A DNA stretch of 64,000 nucleotides. Source: Clostridium pasteurianum (GTDB lineage Bacteria; Bacillota; Clostridia; Clostridiales; Clostridiaceae). Position 1 is the first letter of the stretch; each line of letters opens with the position of its first letter. The notes beneath the pieces were generated by a model that saw only the letters and a list, made by a program, of their open reading frames with translations, had not been told where the DNA came from and did not search any database. The translations under genes were made by a program, and so were the position numbers. Below, piece by piece: positions 8,337 to 16,674 of this stretch. Location of the stretch: contig NZ_MCGV01000001.1 in the NCBI RefSeq assembly GCF_001705235.1, positions 1,488,001 through 1,552,000 on the forward strand, given 5' to 3'.

Positions 8337-9913
8337 TTACTTATATCCGAAAGAACAAGTCCTTTATTATGTTCTAATGCCCAACTTATAGACCATTCAC
8401 TCTGGAATAATAAAATGCTTCTATCTTTAATATCTTTAACAACTTTACTATCAGATGTTAGTGTAAGTTCTTCAGCATTTCCTTCCTCTATCCACCTTAT
8501 ATATCTAAATGGTAATCTATCCATTTTTATATCTACATTATACTCATTTTTAAGTCGATACTCTAAAACTTCAAATTGAAGTACACCTACAACTCCAATT
8601 ATAAGTTCTTCTATTCCTATATTTATTTCCTTAAATACCTGAATAGCACCTTCCTGCGCTATCTGAGTTATTCCCTTTATAAACTGCTTTCTCTTCATTG
8701 TATCTAAAGTTCTAACTCTTGCGAAATGTTCTGGAGCAAAAACAGGAATTCCCTCAAACTTAAATTTATCTGAACTTTCACAAAGAGTATCTCCTATACT
8801 AAAAATACCTGGATCAAATACACCTATTATATCACCTGCATACGCTTCATTAACTATCTCTCTATCTTGAGCCAAAAACTGCTGCGGCTGTGTAAGTTTT
8901 ATAATATTATTCTTTTGAACATGAAAAACCTCCATGCCCTTAGTAAATTTACCAGAGCATATTCTCATAAAGGCAATTCTATCCCTGTGAGCTTTATTCA
9001 TATTTGCCTGTATTTTAAATACAAATGCAGAAAACTTTTCATCAAATACATCTATTGTTCCTTTATCTGAATTTCTAGGTGTAGGCGGTGTAGTAAGCCT
9101 TAAGAATTCTTCCAAAAATGGTTTTACACCAAAGTTAGTAAGAGCACTTCCAAAAAATACTGGCGTTATTTCTCCCTTTCTAACTTTATTTATATCAAAT
9201 TCATCTCCTGCTATATTGAGAAGTTCTATATCTTCTATAAGCTTTTGATGAAGCTCTTCACCTAAAATTTCAGTAAACGAAGGATCATTTACATCACCTT
9301 CAATATCTTCTACCTCTGTCTGTCCGTGATTTCCACCATTAAACGCATGAATAAGTTTCTTTGCCCTATCATAAACACCTTTAAAATCTTTTCCTGACCC
9401 TATAGGCCAATTCATTGGATAAGATTTTATACCAAGTTCATCTTCTATATCCTGCAATAGTTCAAAAGGATCTCTACTTTCTCTATCCATCTTATTTATA
9501 AAAGTAAAAATAGGAATGCCTCTTAAGCTACATACATGAAAAAGTTTTTTGGTCTGAGCTTCTATCCCCTTAGCAGCATCAATTACCATAACAGCACTGT
9601 CAGCAGCCATAAGTGTTCTGTATGTATCTTCACTAAAATCCTGGTGACCAGGAGTATCAAGTATATTAATACAATATCCTTCATAATTAAATTGCATAAC
9701 AGATGAAGTAACGGATATACCTCTCTGCTTCTCTATTTCCATCCAATCAGAAACTGCATGTTTTGATGCCTTTCTTGCTTTAACAGAACCAGCAAGCCTT
9801 ATAGCTCCTCCATATAGCAAAAGCTTTTCAGTAAGAGTTGTTTTACCAGCATCTGGATGGGATATTATAGCAAAAGTACGTCTTTTTTCTATTTCACTAA
9901 TCAAATCTGACAT
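8333..9913 (-). CDS. prfC: Peptide chain release factor 3
   Basis: 526 residues, the usual RF3 length. It is a translational GTPase that recycles RF1/RF2 after termination. GTPase motifs are all present: P-loop SHPDAGKTTLTEKL, switch I region with KQRGISVTSSVMQF, G3 ILDTPGHQDFSEDTYR, and G4 FINKMDRESRDP. The later LPFRYIRWIEEG segment is also typical of RF3. Its own convergent terminator and a separate upstream region suggest a single-gene unit. No anomaly is seen. Confidence 0.97.
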   Translation of the reverse strand: MSDLISEIEKRRTFAIISHPDAGKTTLTEKLLLYGGAIRLAGSVKARKASKHAVSDWMEIEKQRGISVTSSVMQFNYEGYCINILDTPGHQDFSEDTYRTLMAADSAVMVIDAAKGIEAQTKKLFHVCSLRGIPIFTFINKMDRESRDPFELLQDIEDELGIKSYPMNWPIGSGKDFKGVYDRAKKLIHAFNGGNHGQTEVEDIEGDVNDPSFTEILGEELHQKLIEDIELLNIAGDEFDINKVRKGEITPVFFGSALTNFGVKPFLEEFLRLTTPPTPRNSDKGTIDVFDEKFSAFVFKIQANMNKAHRDRIAFMRICSGKFTKGMEVFHVQKNNIIKLTQPQQFLAQDREIVNEAYAGDIIGVFDPGIFSIGDTLCESSDKFKFEGIPVFAPEHFARVRTLDTMKRKQFIKGITQIAQEGAIQVFKEINIGIEELIIGVVGVLQFEVLEYRLKNEYNVDIKMDRLPFRYIRWIEEGNAEELTLTSDSKVVKDIKDRSILLFQSEWSISWALEHNKGLVLSDISK

Positions 9914-10056
9914 CTTATATCTCCTCTACATAGACATAATTTATATAATAAAACTATACTAATTTTATTCAATTTTAAATATAAAACAAAGTAATTATAT
10001 CAGTTTATATAATATTTTTCAACACAGGTAGTATACATGCTTAATCCAAAACAATA

Positions 10057-10112
10057 AAAAATGCTAGTTTAAAAGCGACATATAACTTCAACTCTTAAAC
10101 TAGCATTTTCTA
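10057..10112 (-). terminator. Terminator of the MarR-family gene
   Basis: On the minus strand AATGCTAGTTTAAG and TTTAAACTAGCATT pair around a loop of about 22 bases, followed by TTTTTTATTG. It lies directly downstream of the regulator stop codon. Confidence 0.8.
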
Positions 10113-10117
10113 ATAGG

Positions 10118-10558
10118 TTAGTATGAATTACTATTATTTTTTATAGATTCCATTAAAACATCAAAGTTTTCCATCATACTTCTTTTATTTTCCTTTGGAA
10201 TAGAGTCTAAAATATTTTTACAATAAAAACTAAAATCTTCACAGATGCCTTTATATATCTTCTGACCATTTTCAGTTAATTTTATAATTACATGCCTCTT
10301 ATCCTCAGGATGTATATGCCTTAAAACAAATTTTTCATCTACAAGGTTATTTACTATTTTGTTAGTAGTAGTTTTGTCCAAATACACCGCTCTAGAAAGC
10401 TCACTCATAGAAATATCATTAGATTTTCCTATTTCAAAAATGGCATGAACTTGTACAACAGGAATCTCAAATTCATTTGACTTTTGCTCTTCTATTATTC
10501 TTATTTCATCCAACATTATTTGTAAAACTCTAACAGCACATGATTTATTCTGAGACAC
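10118..10558 (-). CDS. MarR-family transcriptional regulator
   Basis: 146 residues with the winged helix-turn-helix layout of MarR proteins. SMSELSRAVYLDKTTTNKIVNNL is the recognition helix region, and VLRHIHPEDKRHVIIKLTENG is the wing with the conserved DxRxxxxxLT-type signature (here DKRHVIIKLT). Helices at both ends form the dimer interface. MarR proteins repress genes until a small phenolic or oxidant signal releases them. The gene stands alone, so its target may be its own promoter or a distant gene. Confidence 0.9.
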   Translation of the reverse strand: MSQNKSCAVRVLQIMLDEIRIIEEQKSNEFEIPVVQVHAIFEIGKSNDISMSELSRAVYLDKTTTNKIVNNLVDEKFVLRHIHPEDKRHVIIKLTENGQKIYKGICEDFSFYCKNILDSIPKENKRSMMENFDVLMESIKNNSNSY

Positions 10559-10700
10559 TATTACATCACCCCAATTAAGTGTATACTACAATATTATATA
10601 ACCAGACTACATACTATAACTTATACTAAATAATAATACCATCAATCTTATTTAATTTCCATAGCCTCGTTATATAATTTAGCAAAACTTAATTTTTTAT

Positions 10701-11708
10701 CTATTTTTCTGGCAAAATAAATCCAACTTTTCTCTTCATTTTTGATACAGTTTTATTAGCTACATAAGAAGCTTTCTCTGCTCCTTTTTTACATATGTTT
10801 TGTAAATATTCTTTATCCTGTAATAGTTTATTAACTTTCGTTTGAATTGGTTCCAATTCTTTTATAAGTGCTTCGGCAACATCTTCTTTAAATTTAGCAT
10901 ATCCCTGTCCTGCATATTTCTTTTCTATTTCCTCTGCACTCATTCCTGTACAGCAGTTAAGTATATTCATAAGGTTCTTAACTCCTGGTTGATCATCAGT
11001 ATATTTTACAACTCCTATATTATCAGTAACTGCCCTAGAAATCTTCTTCCTTATAACATCAGGTGGATCCATTATAAGTATAAAGCTATTAGGATTATCT
11101 GCTGATTTTGACATTTTCTTTTCTGGTTCCTGAAGACTCATTATTTTTGCTCCACCCTTTGGTATATATCCTTCTGGAAGCTTAAATGTTGGGCTATACA
11201 TATTATTAAATCTTTGAGCTAAATCTCTTGTGATTTCTATATGCTGAGTTTGATCTTTTCCTACTGGCACTAAATCAGCTTGATATATAAGTATATCTGC
11301 CGCCATCAAAACAGGATAATTTAAAAGACCTGCACCTATACCAGTTGCTTCATACTTTTTAGATTTATCCTTGTATTGTGTCATTCTTGAAAGCTCACCT
11401 ACATAAGTCATACAATTTAGAATCCATCCTGCTTCAACGTGTGCTGGAACATGTGATTGAATAAAAATGGTATTCTTTTCTGGATCTATCCCTGCTGCAA
11501 TATATGTTGCAATAAGCTGAAGTGTTCTTCTTCTTAAATCTTTTGGCTCTTGTTTTACTGTTATAGCATGTAAATCCACAATACAATAGTAACATTCATA
11601 TTCATCTTGAAGTTTAACCCAGTTTTTAAGTGCACCAAAATAATTTCCTATTGTAAGTTCACCTGATGGTTGTATTCCACTAAATATAACTTTCTTATTT
11701 TCACCCAT
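10701..11708 (-). CDS. trpS: Tryptophanyl-tRNA synthetase
   Basis: 335 residues, typical for bacterial TrpRS. It charges tRNA-Trp. The HIGH-type motif is in SGIQPSGELTIGNYFGALKN, and the KMSKS loop is intact in EPEKKMSKSADNPNSF. The insert with YPVLMAADILIYQADLVPVG and DQTQHIEITRDLA is typical for the class. The ribosome binding site is AGGAGG about seven bases before the ATG. Expression should respond to uncharged tRNA-Trp through the T-box leader directly upstream. Confidence 0.98.
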   Translation of the reverse strand: MGENKKVIFSGIQPSGELTIGNYFGALKNWVKLQDEYECYYCIVDLHAITVKQEPKDLRRRTLQLIATYIAAGIDPEKNTIFIQSHVPAHVEAGWILNCMTYVGELSRMTQYKDKSKKYEATGIGAGLLNYPVLMAADILIYQADLVPVGKDQTQHIEITRDLAQRFNNMYSPTFKLPEGYIPKGGAKIMSLQEPEKKMSKSADNPNSFILIMDPPDVIRKKISRAVTDNIGVVKYTDDQPGVKNLMNILNCCTGMSAEEIEKKYAGQGYAKFKEDVAEALIKELEPIQTKVNKLLQDKEYLQNICKKGAEKASYVANKTVSKMKRKVGFILPEK

Positions 11709-11748
11709 AATAAAATTCCTCCTATAAAATTCAAATTCAAAAAATATA

Positions 11749-12035
11749 AAAACGCCCTATGAAATAAATTAATTTATTTCATAGGGCGTAAATCTTCACG
11801 CGGTACCACCTATTTTCAGGAGCAAAACTCCCCTCAAAAGCTGTATACACATATCTTATAACGTAGATATTACGTTCAAAATTACTAATATAAGAATTTA
11901 TATTTTCACTTTAAATCTCAAAGATCCATTCGATTTAAGCATAAATACTGCCACTCTCACCACACTGCAGTTCTCTTTAATTTTGTCTTTAAATCTACTT
12001 ACTTCTTATCATCGATTGTTTGTTGTTACATTTAC
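11749..12035 (-). promoter_or_regulatory. Trp-specific T-box leader of trpS
   Basis: The T-box core AGGTGGTACCGCGT lies on the minus strand at 11798-11811. The intrinsic terminator follows at 11752-11789, with ACGCCCTATGAAATAAATT paired to its complement. Stem I shows the usual GAGAAC...AGTGTGGTGAGAGTGGCAGT architecture, and the specifier loop reads CGAATGGATC, giving TGG (11926-11928), the Trp codon. Uncharged tRNA-Trp should pair with the specifier and the T-box bulge and prevent termination. Confidence 0.95.
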
Positions 12036-12040
12036 TATAA

Positions 12041-12069
12041 ATGATAATATTTATATTGAAATTTGTCAA
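12041..12069 (-). promoter_or_regulatory. Promoter of the trpS T-box transcript
   Basis: On the minus strand TTGACA (12064-12069) and TATCAT (12041-12046) are spaced by exactly 17 bases. The boxes lie within the terminator hairpin of the upstream desulfoferrodoxin gene. Confidence 0.7.
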
Positions 12070-12090
12070 TATAAATATTATCATTTTTCC
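12042..12090 (-). terminator. Terminator of the desulfoferrodoxin gene
   Basis: ATGATAATATTTATATTGA pairs with TCAATATAAATATTATCAT around a short loop, giving about 19 pairs. The dfx stop codon lies inside the right arm. On the minus strand the tail is not a clean T-run, but on the plus strand a TTTTT follows. Confidence 0.65.
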
Positions 12091-12455
12091 CATAATCCGT
12101 GTACATTGCAATATTCCCTAGCAGAAATTATATCTTCATCAATTTTAAATTCTGCCCTAGGTTTATCTTTAGGACTTAGATATTTTCTATAAACTTTATC
12201 TTTTGTGTTAACTTCAATCCATTGTATGTAATGCTCTGGCAACATTGGATGCTCTTTTTCTCCAACCTCAACTATAATATTATATCCATCTCTTTCTATA
12301 ACAGGAATATGCTTTTCTACAGCTGCTTCCTTACTATTTGCTATAAGTTTTGACATTGGTTTTCCACAACAGACTAGCGTTCCTTTAGCATCATTCAAAA
12401 CTTCAACCATTTTGCCGCATATATCACATTTATAAATACATTTTTCTTCAGCCAT
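12081..12455 (-). CDS. dfx: Desulfoferrodoxin (2Fe superoxide reductase)
   Basis: 124 residues, the family length. It reduces superoxide to hydrogen peroxide without making oxygen, a main oxygen defence in anaerobes. The N-terminal desulforedoxin centre has its four cysteines in YKCDICGKM and LVCCGKPM. The catalytic Fe site ligands are visible as KHIPV (His), EHPMLPEHYIQW (His, His) and CNVHGLW (Cys, His). The conserved Glu-Lys loop is in VEKHIPVIE. The ribosome binding site is AAGGAG. A PerR box was looked for upstream but not recognised with confidence. Confidence 0.97.
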   Translation of the reverse strand: MAEEKCIYKCDICGKMVEVLNDAKGTLVCCGKPMSKLIANSKEAAVEKHIPVIERDGYNIIVEVGEKEHPMLPEHYIQWIEVNTKDKVYRKYLSPKDKPRAEFKIDEDIISAREYCNVHGLWEK

Positions 12456-12602
12456 ATTTATTCTCCTTAATAAAAAGTATTTTTTATTTTTATTATGAGC
12501 GGCAAATCATGTATTTATTCCCTATTAGTTTTATGAATTAATTTTCATTTTTCACACACACTATTAATGTTACAAAAATCCTATAAGTGAGGAGGAGTCA
12601 AT

Positions 12603-12788
12603 TTGAAAAACAAAAAGATTTATGCTCCTCATATGAGGAACTATTTTGAACAAAAACCCCATAATATAAGATCTTATTCAGAAAAAGATCACACAGAATT
12701 ACCAGACCCTGTTGTCGATCCTATAGTAAGTAATAATATTTCATACTCAGAATTTGATTACACTTACAATGGCGGCGACGATATTTAA
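12603..12788 (+). CDS. Small hypothetical protein, 61 residues
   Basis: It starts with TTG behind a strong GAGGAGG ribosome binding site (MKNKKIYAPHMRNYFEQKPH when read as Met). It is hydrophilic, with a tyrosine-rich acidic tail ending YTYNGGDDI, and no membrane or metal motif. I do not recognise a family. It diverges from desulfoferrodoxin across about 150 bases. The strong ribosome binding site and following hairpin suggest it is real. Confidence 0.6.
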   Translation: MKNKKIYAPHMRNYFEQKPHNIRSYSEKDHTELPDPVVDPIVSNNISYSEFDYTYNGGDDI

Positions 12789-12837
12789 TTTAAATCATCC
12801 AAAACATTAACTATATGGTTTCTATAGTTAAACACCT

Positions 12838-12893
12838 AACTTATATATGTACCGAAATGCTGATACCAAAGCATTTTGGTACTTGTATAAGTT
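12838..12893 (+). terminator. Long hairpin after the small hypothetical gene
   Basis: TAACTTATA pairs with TATAAGTTA, and an inner TACCGAAATGCT pairs with AGCATTTTGGTA, leaving a small internal loop and an eight-base loop. There is no clear T-run, so it may be a processing or stabilising hairpin rather than a classical terminator. Confidence 0.55.
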
Positions 12894-12970
12894 AATTACA
12901 CACAACTGATTAAGTATATATTATAAAGCCATAATACCCTATAACAAATAACTTTCAATATATAAAAATT

Positions 12971-13210
12971 GCGAAATAATAGTATTTTGAAACATTAAAT
13001 AAAAATCATAAGACTAAGTTTCAAATTATAAAAATACTAAGAAATTTTAATAACTCGCTGAAGAAATTGCTCAGACAAATTAAAATTTTTAAGTCTTTTT
13101 ATAATTTAAAACAAGTCTTATTGAATTTTATTTAAATCGTTTCCAAAATACTATTATTTCGCTTTAAAAAAAGGCAGGGTAAATTTTTCTCAACTTCACT
13201 GCGAAAAATA
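12971..13210 (-). repeat. BHR copy 1 (full)
   Basis: The long hairpin spans 12971-13162 with termini GCGAAATAATAGTATTTTG and its complement, and an apical loop containing the reverse complement of TCTGAG and CAGCGAGTTATT. The short hairpin of the element is at 13172-13210 (GGGTAAATTTTTCT pairs with GCGAAAAAT). The element reads on the minus strand: short hairpin, linker, long hairpin. Arms match along nearly the whole 80-base length. Confidence 0.85.
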
Positions 13211-13262
13211 ATATATTAATTTATTTAAAAATCAAATAATTTAATCATAACCATCGGCTTAG

Positions 13263-13559
13263 TGAAGTTGTAAGATAAAAGTAGACATTGGATTTAACCA
13301 CCAATTGTCTACTTTTTTTAATATAAAATATAAGAGAATGATGTGATGTTTATGGTAATACTTAAAGGAACAAAAAAATAAAATGAACCTTTGAAGAAAA
13401 AAAGAACTTTCCTAATTTTCTAAATAAATATGTTGAATATTTCAATAATGAAAGACCAGCATATACATTAGGATACTTAAGCCCATTTGAATACAAGGTA
13501 AAAAATAGATTTCGATAATGGTGGTTTTTATAGTTGTCTACTTTAGTTTGACAACTTCA
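13263..13559 (+). mobile_element. Internally deleted IS3-family insertion remnant
   Basis: The ends are inverted repeats: TGAAGTTGTAAGATAAAAGT at the left and the complement of TGAAGTTGTCAAACTAAAGT at the right, both continuing into AGACA. Both flanks are CTTAG, a five-base target duplication. Between them is only the 3' end of a transposase reading frame. The copy has lost most of its transposase and cannot move by itself. Joining the flanks restores a hairpin, ACCATCGG-CTTAG-CCGGTGGT, so the element entered its loop. Confidence 0.8.
13387..13518 (+). pseudogene. IS3-family transposase OrfB, C-terminal fragment
   Basis: The frame reads TFEEKKNFPNFLNKYVEYFN followed by NERPAYTLGYLSPFEYKV and a stop. 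The pattern YxxxYNNxRPHxALGYxSPxEY is the C-terminal hallmark of DDE transposases of the IS3 family. The catalytic D, D and E region is missing and a stop (TGA) precedes the fragment in frame. A further remnant (LKGT) is readable just upstream in another frame. Confidence 0.8.
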
Positions 13560-13592
13560 CTTAGCCGGTGGTTTCCTTTGTTACACAATGAC

Positions 13593-13800
13593 GAAAATTC
13601 CGCAAGTACGGAGGAATTTTTTCCTTGCATCACCATAGAAGGCGAAGGAATAGTACTGAAGGAACGATTTAAAAAAATCCTAATAAATCTTGGTAAAGAA
13701 ATTGGAAAATACTTAGATATTTCAATTTGTCTGAGCTTCTTCCCAGCGAGTTATTGAAATATCTTAGGTTTTTATGATTTTCATACCCTTGATTTATGGA
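13593..13800 (+). repeat. BHR copy 2 (truncated at the 3' end)
   Basis: The short hairpin AAAATTCC...GGAGGAATTTT and CCTTGC linker are followed by a long-hairpin left arm, the conserved loop TCTGAGCTTCTTCCCAGCG and a decayed right arm. The right terminal repeat is missing. It ends about 30 bases before copy 3 begins, in the same orientation. Confidence 0.8.
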
Positions 13801-13833
13801 TAAAACCAACTATGCACTACAACGCTTCACGCC

Positions 13834-14076
13834 CAAAATTCCGTAGGCACGGAGGAATTTTTTCCTTGTATCACCATATAAGGCGAAATAATAGTGCTGA
13901 AGGAACGATTTAAAAAGAATCCAATAAATCTTGGTAGAAAAATAGCAAAATACTTAGATATTTCAATTTGTTTGAGTATTTTCCCAACGAGTTATTGAAA
14001 TATCTTAGGATTTTGCCATTTTTCTACCTTAGATTTATGGATTCTTTTTAATGTTCCAAAGCACTATTATTTTGCC
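13834..14076 (+). repeat. BHR copy 3 (full)
   Basis: The short hairpin starts AAAATTCCGTAGGCACGGAG, then the long hairpin spans 13882-14076 with termini GGCGAAATAATAGTGCT and AGCACTATTATTTTGCC. The right end lies six bases from the stop codon of the chemotaxis receptor gene. The middle of the stem contains TAGAAAAATAGC in one arm and its near complement in the other, different from copy 6 where both arms have TATGAAAATCAC. Confidence 0.88.
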
Positions 14077-14082
14077 CTTTTT

Positions 14083-15795
14083 TTATATTTCAAATCTTTG
14101 TATCATCACATTAAGCTTCTGTGAAAGTTCCGCTTGACTCTGAGAAGACTTTGCAACCTCAGTAATGGCAGCGGTAATTTCTTTAACACTAGAAAGTATT
14201 TCTTCCGTACCGTTAGCAGATCCTTCTGCTACTGCAGATACATTTTGCATAGCACCACTTATCTGGACAGTTGCTTCATTCATCTGACTTGAAGATGTTC
14301 CAAATCTTTTTATGAGTTCAAACATAAATTGAGCATCTTTTTCATATTGAATTCCTGTTTTCATAAGAAGTTCATAACTAGGTTTTACACTATTATCCAT
14401 GAATTCCAAAACATTTTGTCCACTTTCAGCAAGCTTTTGAACTGCTGCTTCAACCTGCACTACCATATTTTGAATATTAGTAACAGCATCCGCTGCTTGT
14501 TCTGCAAGTTTGCGCACTTCATCAGCAACAACAGCAAAGCCCTTGCCTTGTTCTCCCGCTCTTGCGGCTTCTATTGCCGCATTTAAAGCAAGTAAATTTG
14601 TTTGCTCAGCAATACTTCCAATAGAATCAGCCATTGTTTTTACTTCTTTAACAACCTTAGATTCTTCAATTGCTTTTAAAATATTAGAGCGACTTTCGTC
14701 ATAAATTGAATTACCTTTTTCTATACTTTTTGAAGCTTCATTCTTTATTTTAACAGCACGATTTGCTATTTCCTGCACCGAATTTTCAGCTGAATTAGCA
14801 TCCTTTGAAAGCACATCTGCCGTAGCATTTATTTCTTCAGCAGAAGCACTTACTTCTTCTGTAGTTGCACTTAAATCTTGAACTCCATTAGATATTTGAC
14901 CTGTAGATTCATTTACTGATTCCATTTTAGCTGATATCTCTTCTGTAGTTGCAGAAAGTTCCTCACTGGTAGCACTTATGTCATTTGCACTATTCATTAT
15001 CTCAATTATTAGCTTCTTTATATTATCTTTTGCTCCAGTTAATTCTCTTAGCATATTGCCAATTTCATCTTTTGAAGTCACTTGAATAGACTTAGTTAAA
15101 TCACCTTTGCCCAAGTTCTCAGCAAAAGATAGCGCTTCTTTAACTTGTTTTGAAATCATAGTTGCTATAAATGTACCCAGTAAAATAGCTACTGCAAAAC
15201 TTAATATCACTATAAATCCTGTAATAATGAAAGAACTCTTATACGTTGAATTACTTTCTTCATAAGCTTGATCAGCTTGATTTACATTATCTTTTATTAA
15301 CTTGTCCATATCTGAATATATCTTTTTTCTCGTTGCGGTAACCTTAAAATAATTATCAGAAGCAGCTGCATAATTATTTTCATCCACATATTTTACTACT
15401 GAATTACTTAGCTCCATATATAAACTATAATCCTTCTTAATGTCAGAAAAATTACTTTTTTCTGATTCTTTAAGTGATGATTTTTCATATGTATTTATAA
15501 GTTTATTATTGCTTAAAAACAACTTATTAATGTCATTCTTTATAGTATCTTTTTCATTAATATTCCTTTGATACACAAGCTTTAATAAATCAGCACGTAT
15601 ATCAGCAAAATTTTGTTTTATACTAGTCAAAGTTTCTACAGAAGCTAAATTATACTCATACATGGACTTTGCATTAGAATTAATTTTATTCATATCAAAC
15701 AAACTAAGCATTCCTACAATTCCTACTAACACCGCGACCACAATAAAAGCTGATACTAATTTTTTTGCTATTTTAAGATTTTTAAACCACCTCAT
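14083..15795 (-). CDS. Methyl-accepting chemotaxis protein
   Basis: About 570 residues. A first membrane segment ([20 protein letters not shown]) and a second ([20 protein letters not shown], about residue 190) enclose a roughly 150-residue helical ligand domain of the four-helix-bundle type. HAMP follows, then the coiled-coil signalling domain with the invariant tip [20 protein letters not shown] and [14 protein letters not shown]. It senses an unknown extracellular ligand and signals through CheA/CheW. I prefer the second ATG (MRWFKNL) because GGGGG sits ten bases before it; the first ATG (15804) has it only one base away. The gene is flanked on both sides by BHR repeats and appears monocistronic. 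Confidence 0.95.
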   Translation of the reverse strand: MRWFKNLKIAKKLVSAFIVVAVLVGIVGMLSLFDMNKINSNAKSMYEYNLASVETLTSIKQNFADIRADLLKLVYQRNINEKDTIKNDINKLFLSNNKLINTYEKSSLKESEKSNFSDIKKDYSLYMELSNSVVKYVDENNYAAASDNYFKVTATRKKIYSDMDKLIKDNVNQADQAYEESNSTYKSSFIITGFIVILSFAVAILLGTFIATMISKQVKEALSFAENLGKGDLTKSIQVTSKDEIGNMLRELTGAKDNIKKLIIEIMNSANDISATSEELSATTEEISAKMESVNESTGQISNGVQDLSATTEEVSASAEEINATADVLSKDANSAENSVQEIANRAVKIKNEASKSIEKGNSIYDESRSNILKAIEESKVVKEVKTMADSIGSIAEQTNLLALNAAIEAARAGEQGKGFAVVADEVRKLAEQAADAVTNIQNMVVQVEAAVQKLAESGQNVLEFMDNSVKPSYELLMKTGIQYEKDAQFMFELIKRFGTSSSQMNEATVQISGAMQNVSAVAEGSANGTEEILSSVKEITAAITEVAKSSQSQAELSQKLNVMIQRFEI

Positions 15796-15959
15796 AATTT
15801 TCATTCCCCCATAATTTAATTCCGTAAAAATTTATACAACATATAAAAATATTATATCTAAAATTTAAGCCAAATACTAAATGTAAGTTATAGGCCTTTT
15901 ACCTTACAATTCAGCATTAAACAATATTTTATAGATAATGCATTATAAAAATTTATATC

Positions 15960-16192
15960 CAAGATTTCTTATACATAGAGGAATTTTTTTCCTTGCACCA
16001 CCATATAAGAAGAAGTAATAGTGCTGAAGGAACAATTTTAAAAATCCTAATAAGTCTTGGTAGAAAAATAGCAAAACACTTAGATATTTTACCGTTATCA
16101 TACACAAGATTTAAGCTAAACCTATAACATGCTGACGAGCAAAGCAATGTCAGCGCTCCTTAGCTTAATTATGACTGATACACATTGTTTAC
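15960..16192 (+). repeat. BHR copy 4 (left half plus replacement segment)
   Basis: A decayed short hairpin and CCTTGC linker lead into the long-hairpin left arm (AGAAGTAATAGTGCTGAAGG), which stops at CTTAGATATTTT. A different segment follows, with TAAGCTAA (16112) paired to TTAGCTTA (16160) and an inner GCTGAC/GTCAGC. It is repeated almost exactly in copy 5. Confidence 0.8.
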
Positions 16193-16196
16193 GCCT

Positions 16197-16432
16197 AAAA
16201 TTCCGTAGGCACGGAGGAATTTTTTTCTTGCACCACTGTATAAGGAGAAGTAATAGTGCTGAAAGAACAATCTTAAAAAATCCTAATAAGTCTTGGTAGA
16301 AAAATGGCAAAACACTTAGATATTTTACCGTTATCATACACAAGATTTAAGCTAAACCTATAACATGCTGACGAGCAAAGCAATGTCAGCGCTCCTTAGC
16401 TTAATTATGACTGATACACATTGTTTACGCCC
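16197..16432 (+). repeat. BHR copy 5 (tandem duplicate of copy 4)
   Basis: A 236-base direct repeat of copy 4, including the replacement segment with TAAGCTAA (16348) and TTAGCTTA (16396). The few differences fall mainly in the BHR-derived half. The short hairpin is better preserved here than in copy 4. Confidence 0.85.
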
Positions 16433-16674
16433 AAAATTCCGTAGACACGGAGGAATTTTTTCCTTGCACCACTGTAGAAGGAGAAGTAATAGTGCTTTGG
16501 AACGATTTAAAAAGAATCCAATAAATCTTGGTATGAAAATCACAAAATACTTAGATATTTCAATCTGTCTGAGCTTTTTCCCAGCGAGTTATTGAAATAT
16601 CTTAGGATTTTGTGATTTTCATACCTTAGATTTATGAATTCTTTTTAATGTTCCAAAGCACTATTACTTCTCCC
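16433..16674 (+). repeat. BHR copy 6 (full)
   Basis: A short hairpin (AAAATTCCGTAGACACGGAG) leads to a long hairpin at 16479-16674 with termini GGAGAAGTAATAGTGCTTTGG and the exact complement. The conserved loop is TCTGAGCTTTTTCCCAGCG. The right end is immediately adjacent to the stop codon of the ABC permease gene. Confidence 0.9.

Noticed and set aside
12456-12600. PerR box between dfx and the small hypothetical gene
   Set aside because: No TTATAATNATTATAA-like match strong enough was found in the divergent region.
13518-13757. Plus-strand 79-residue ORF ending YLDISICLSFFPASY
   Set aside because: It lies across the IS remnant end and BHR copy 2. The same ending appears in an ORF at 16365-16595 because both read the same repeat.
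15953-16595. Several ORFs of 60-76 residues on both strands
   Set aside because: All lie inside BHR copies 4-6, have no ribosome binding sites and repeat one another because the DNA is duplicated.
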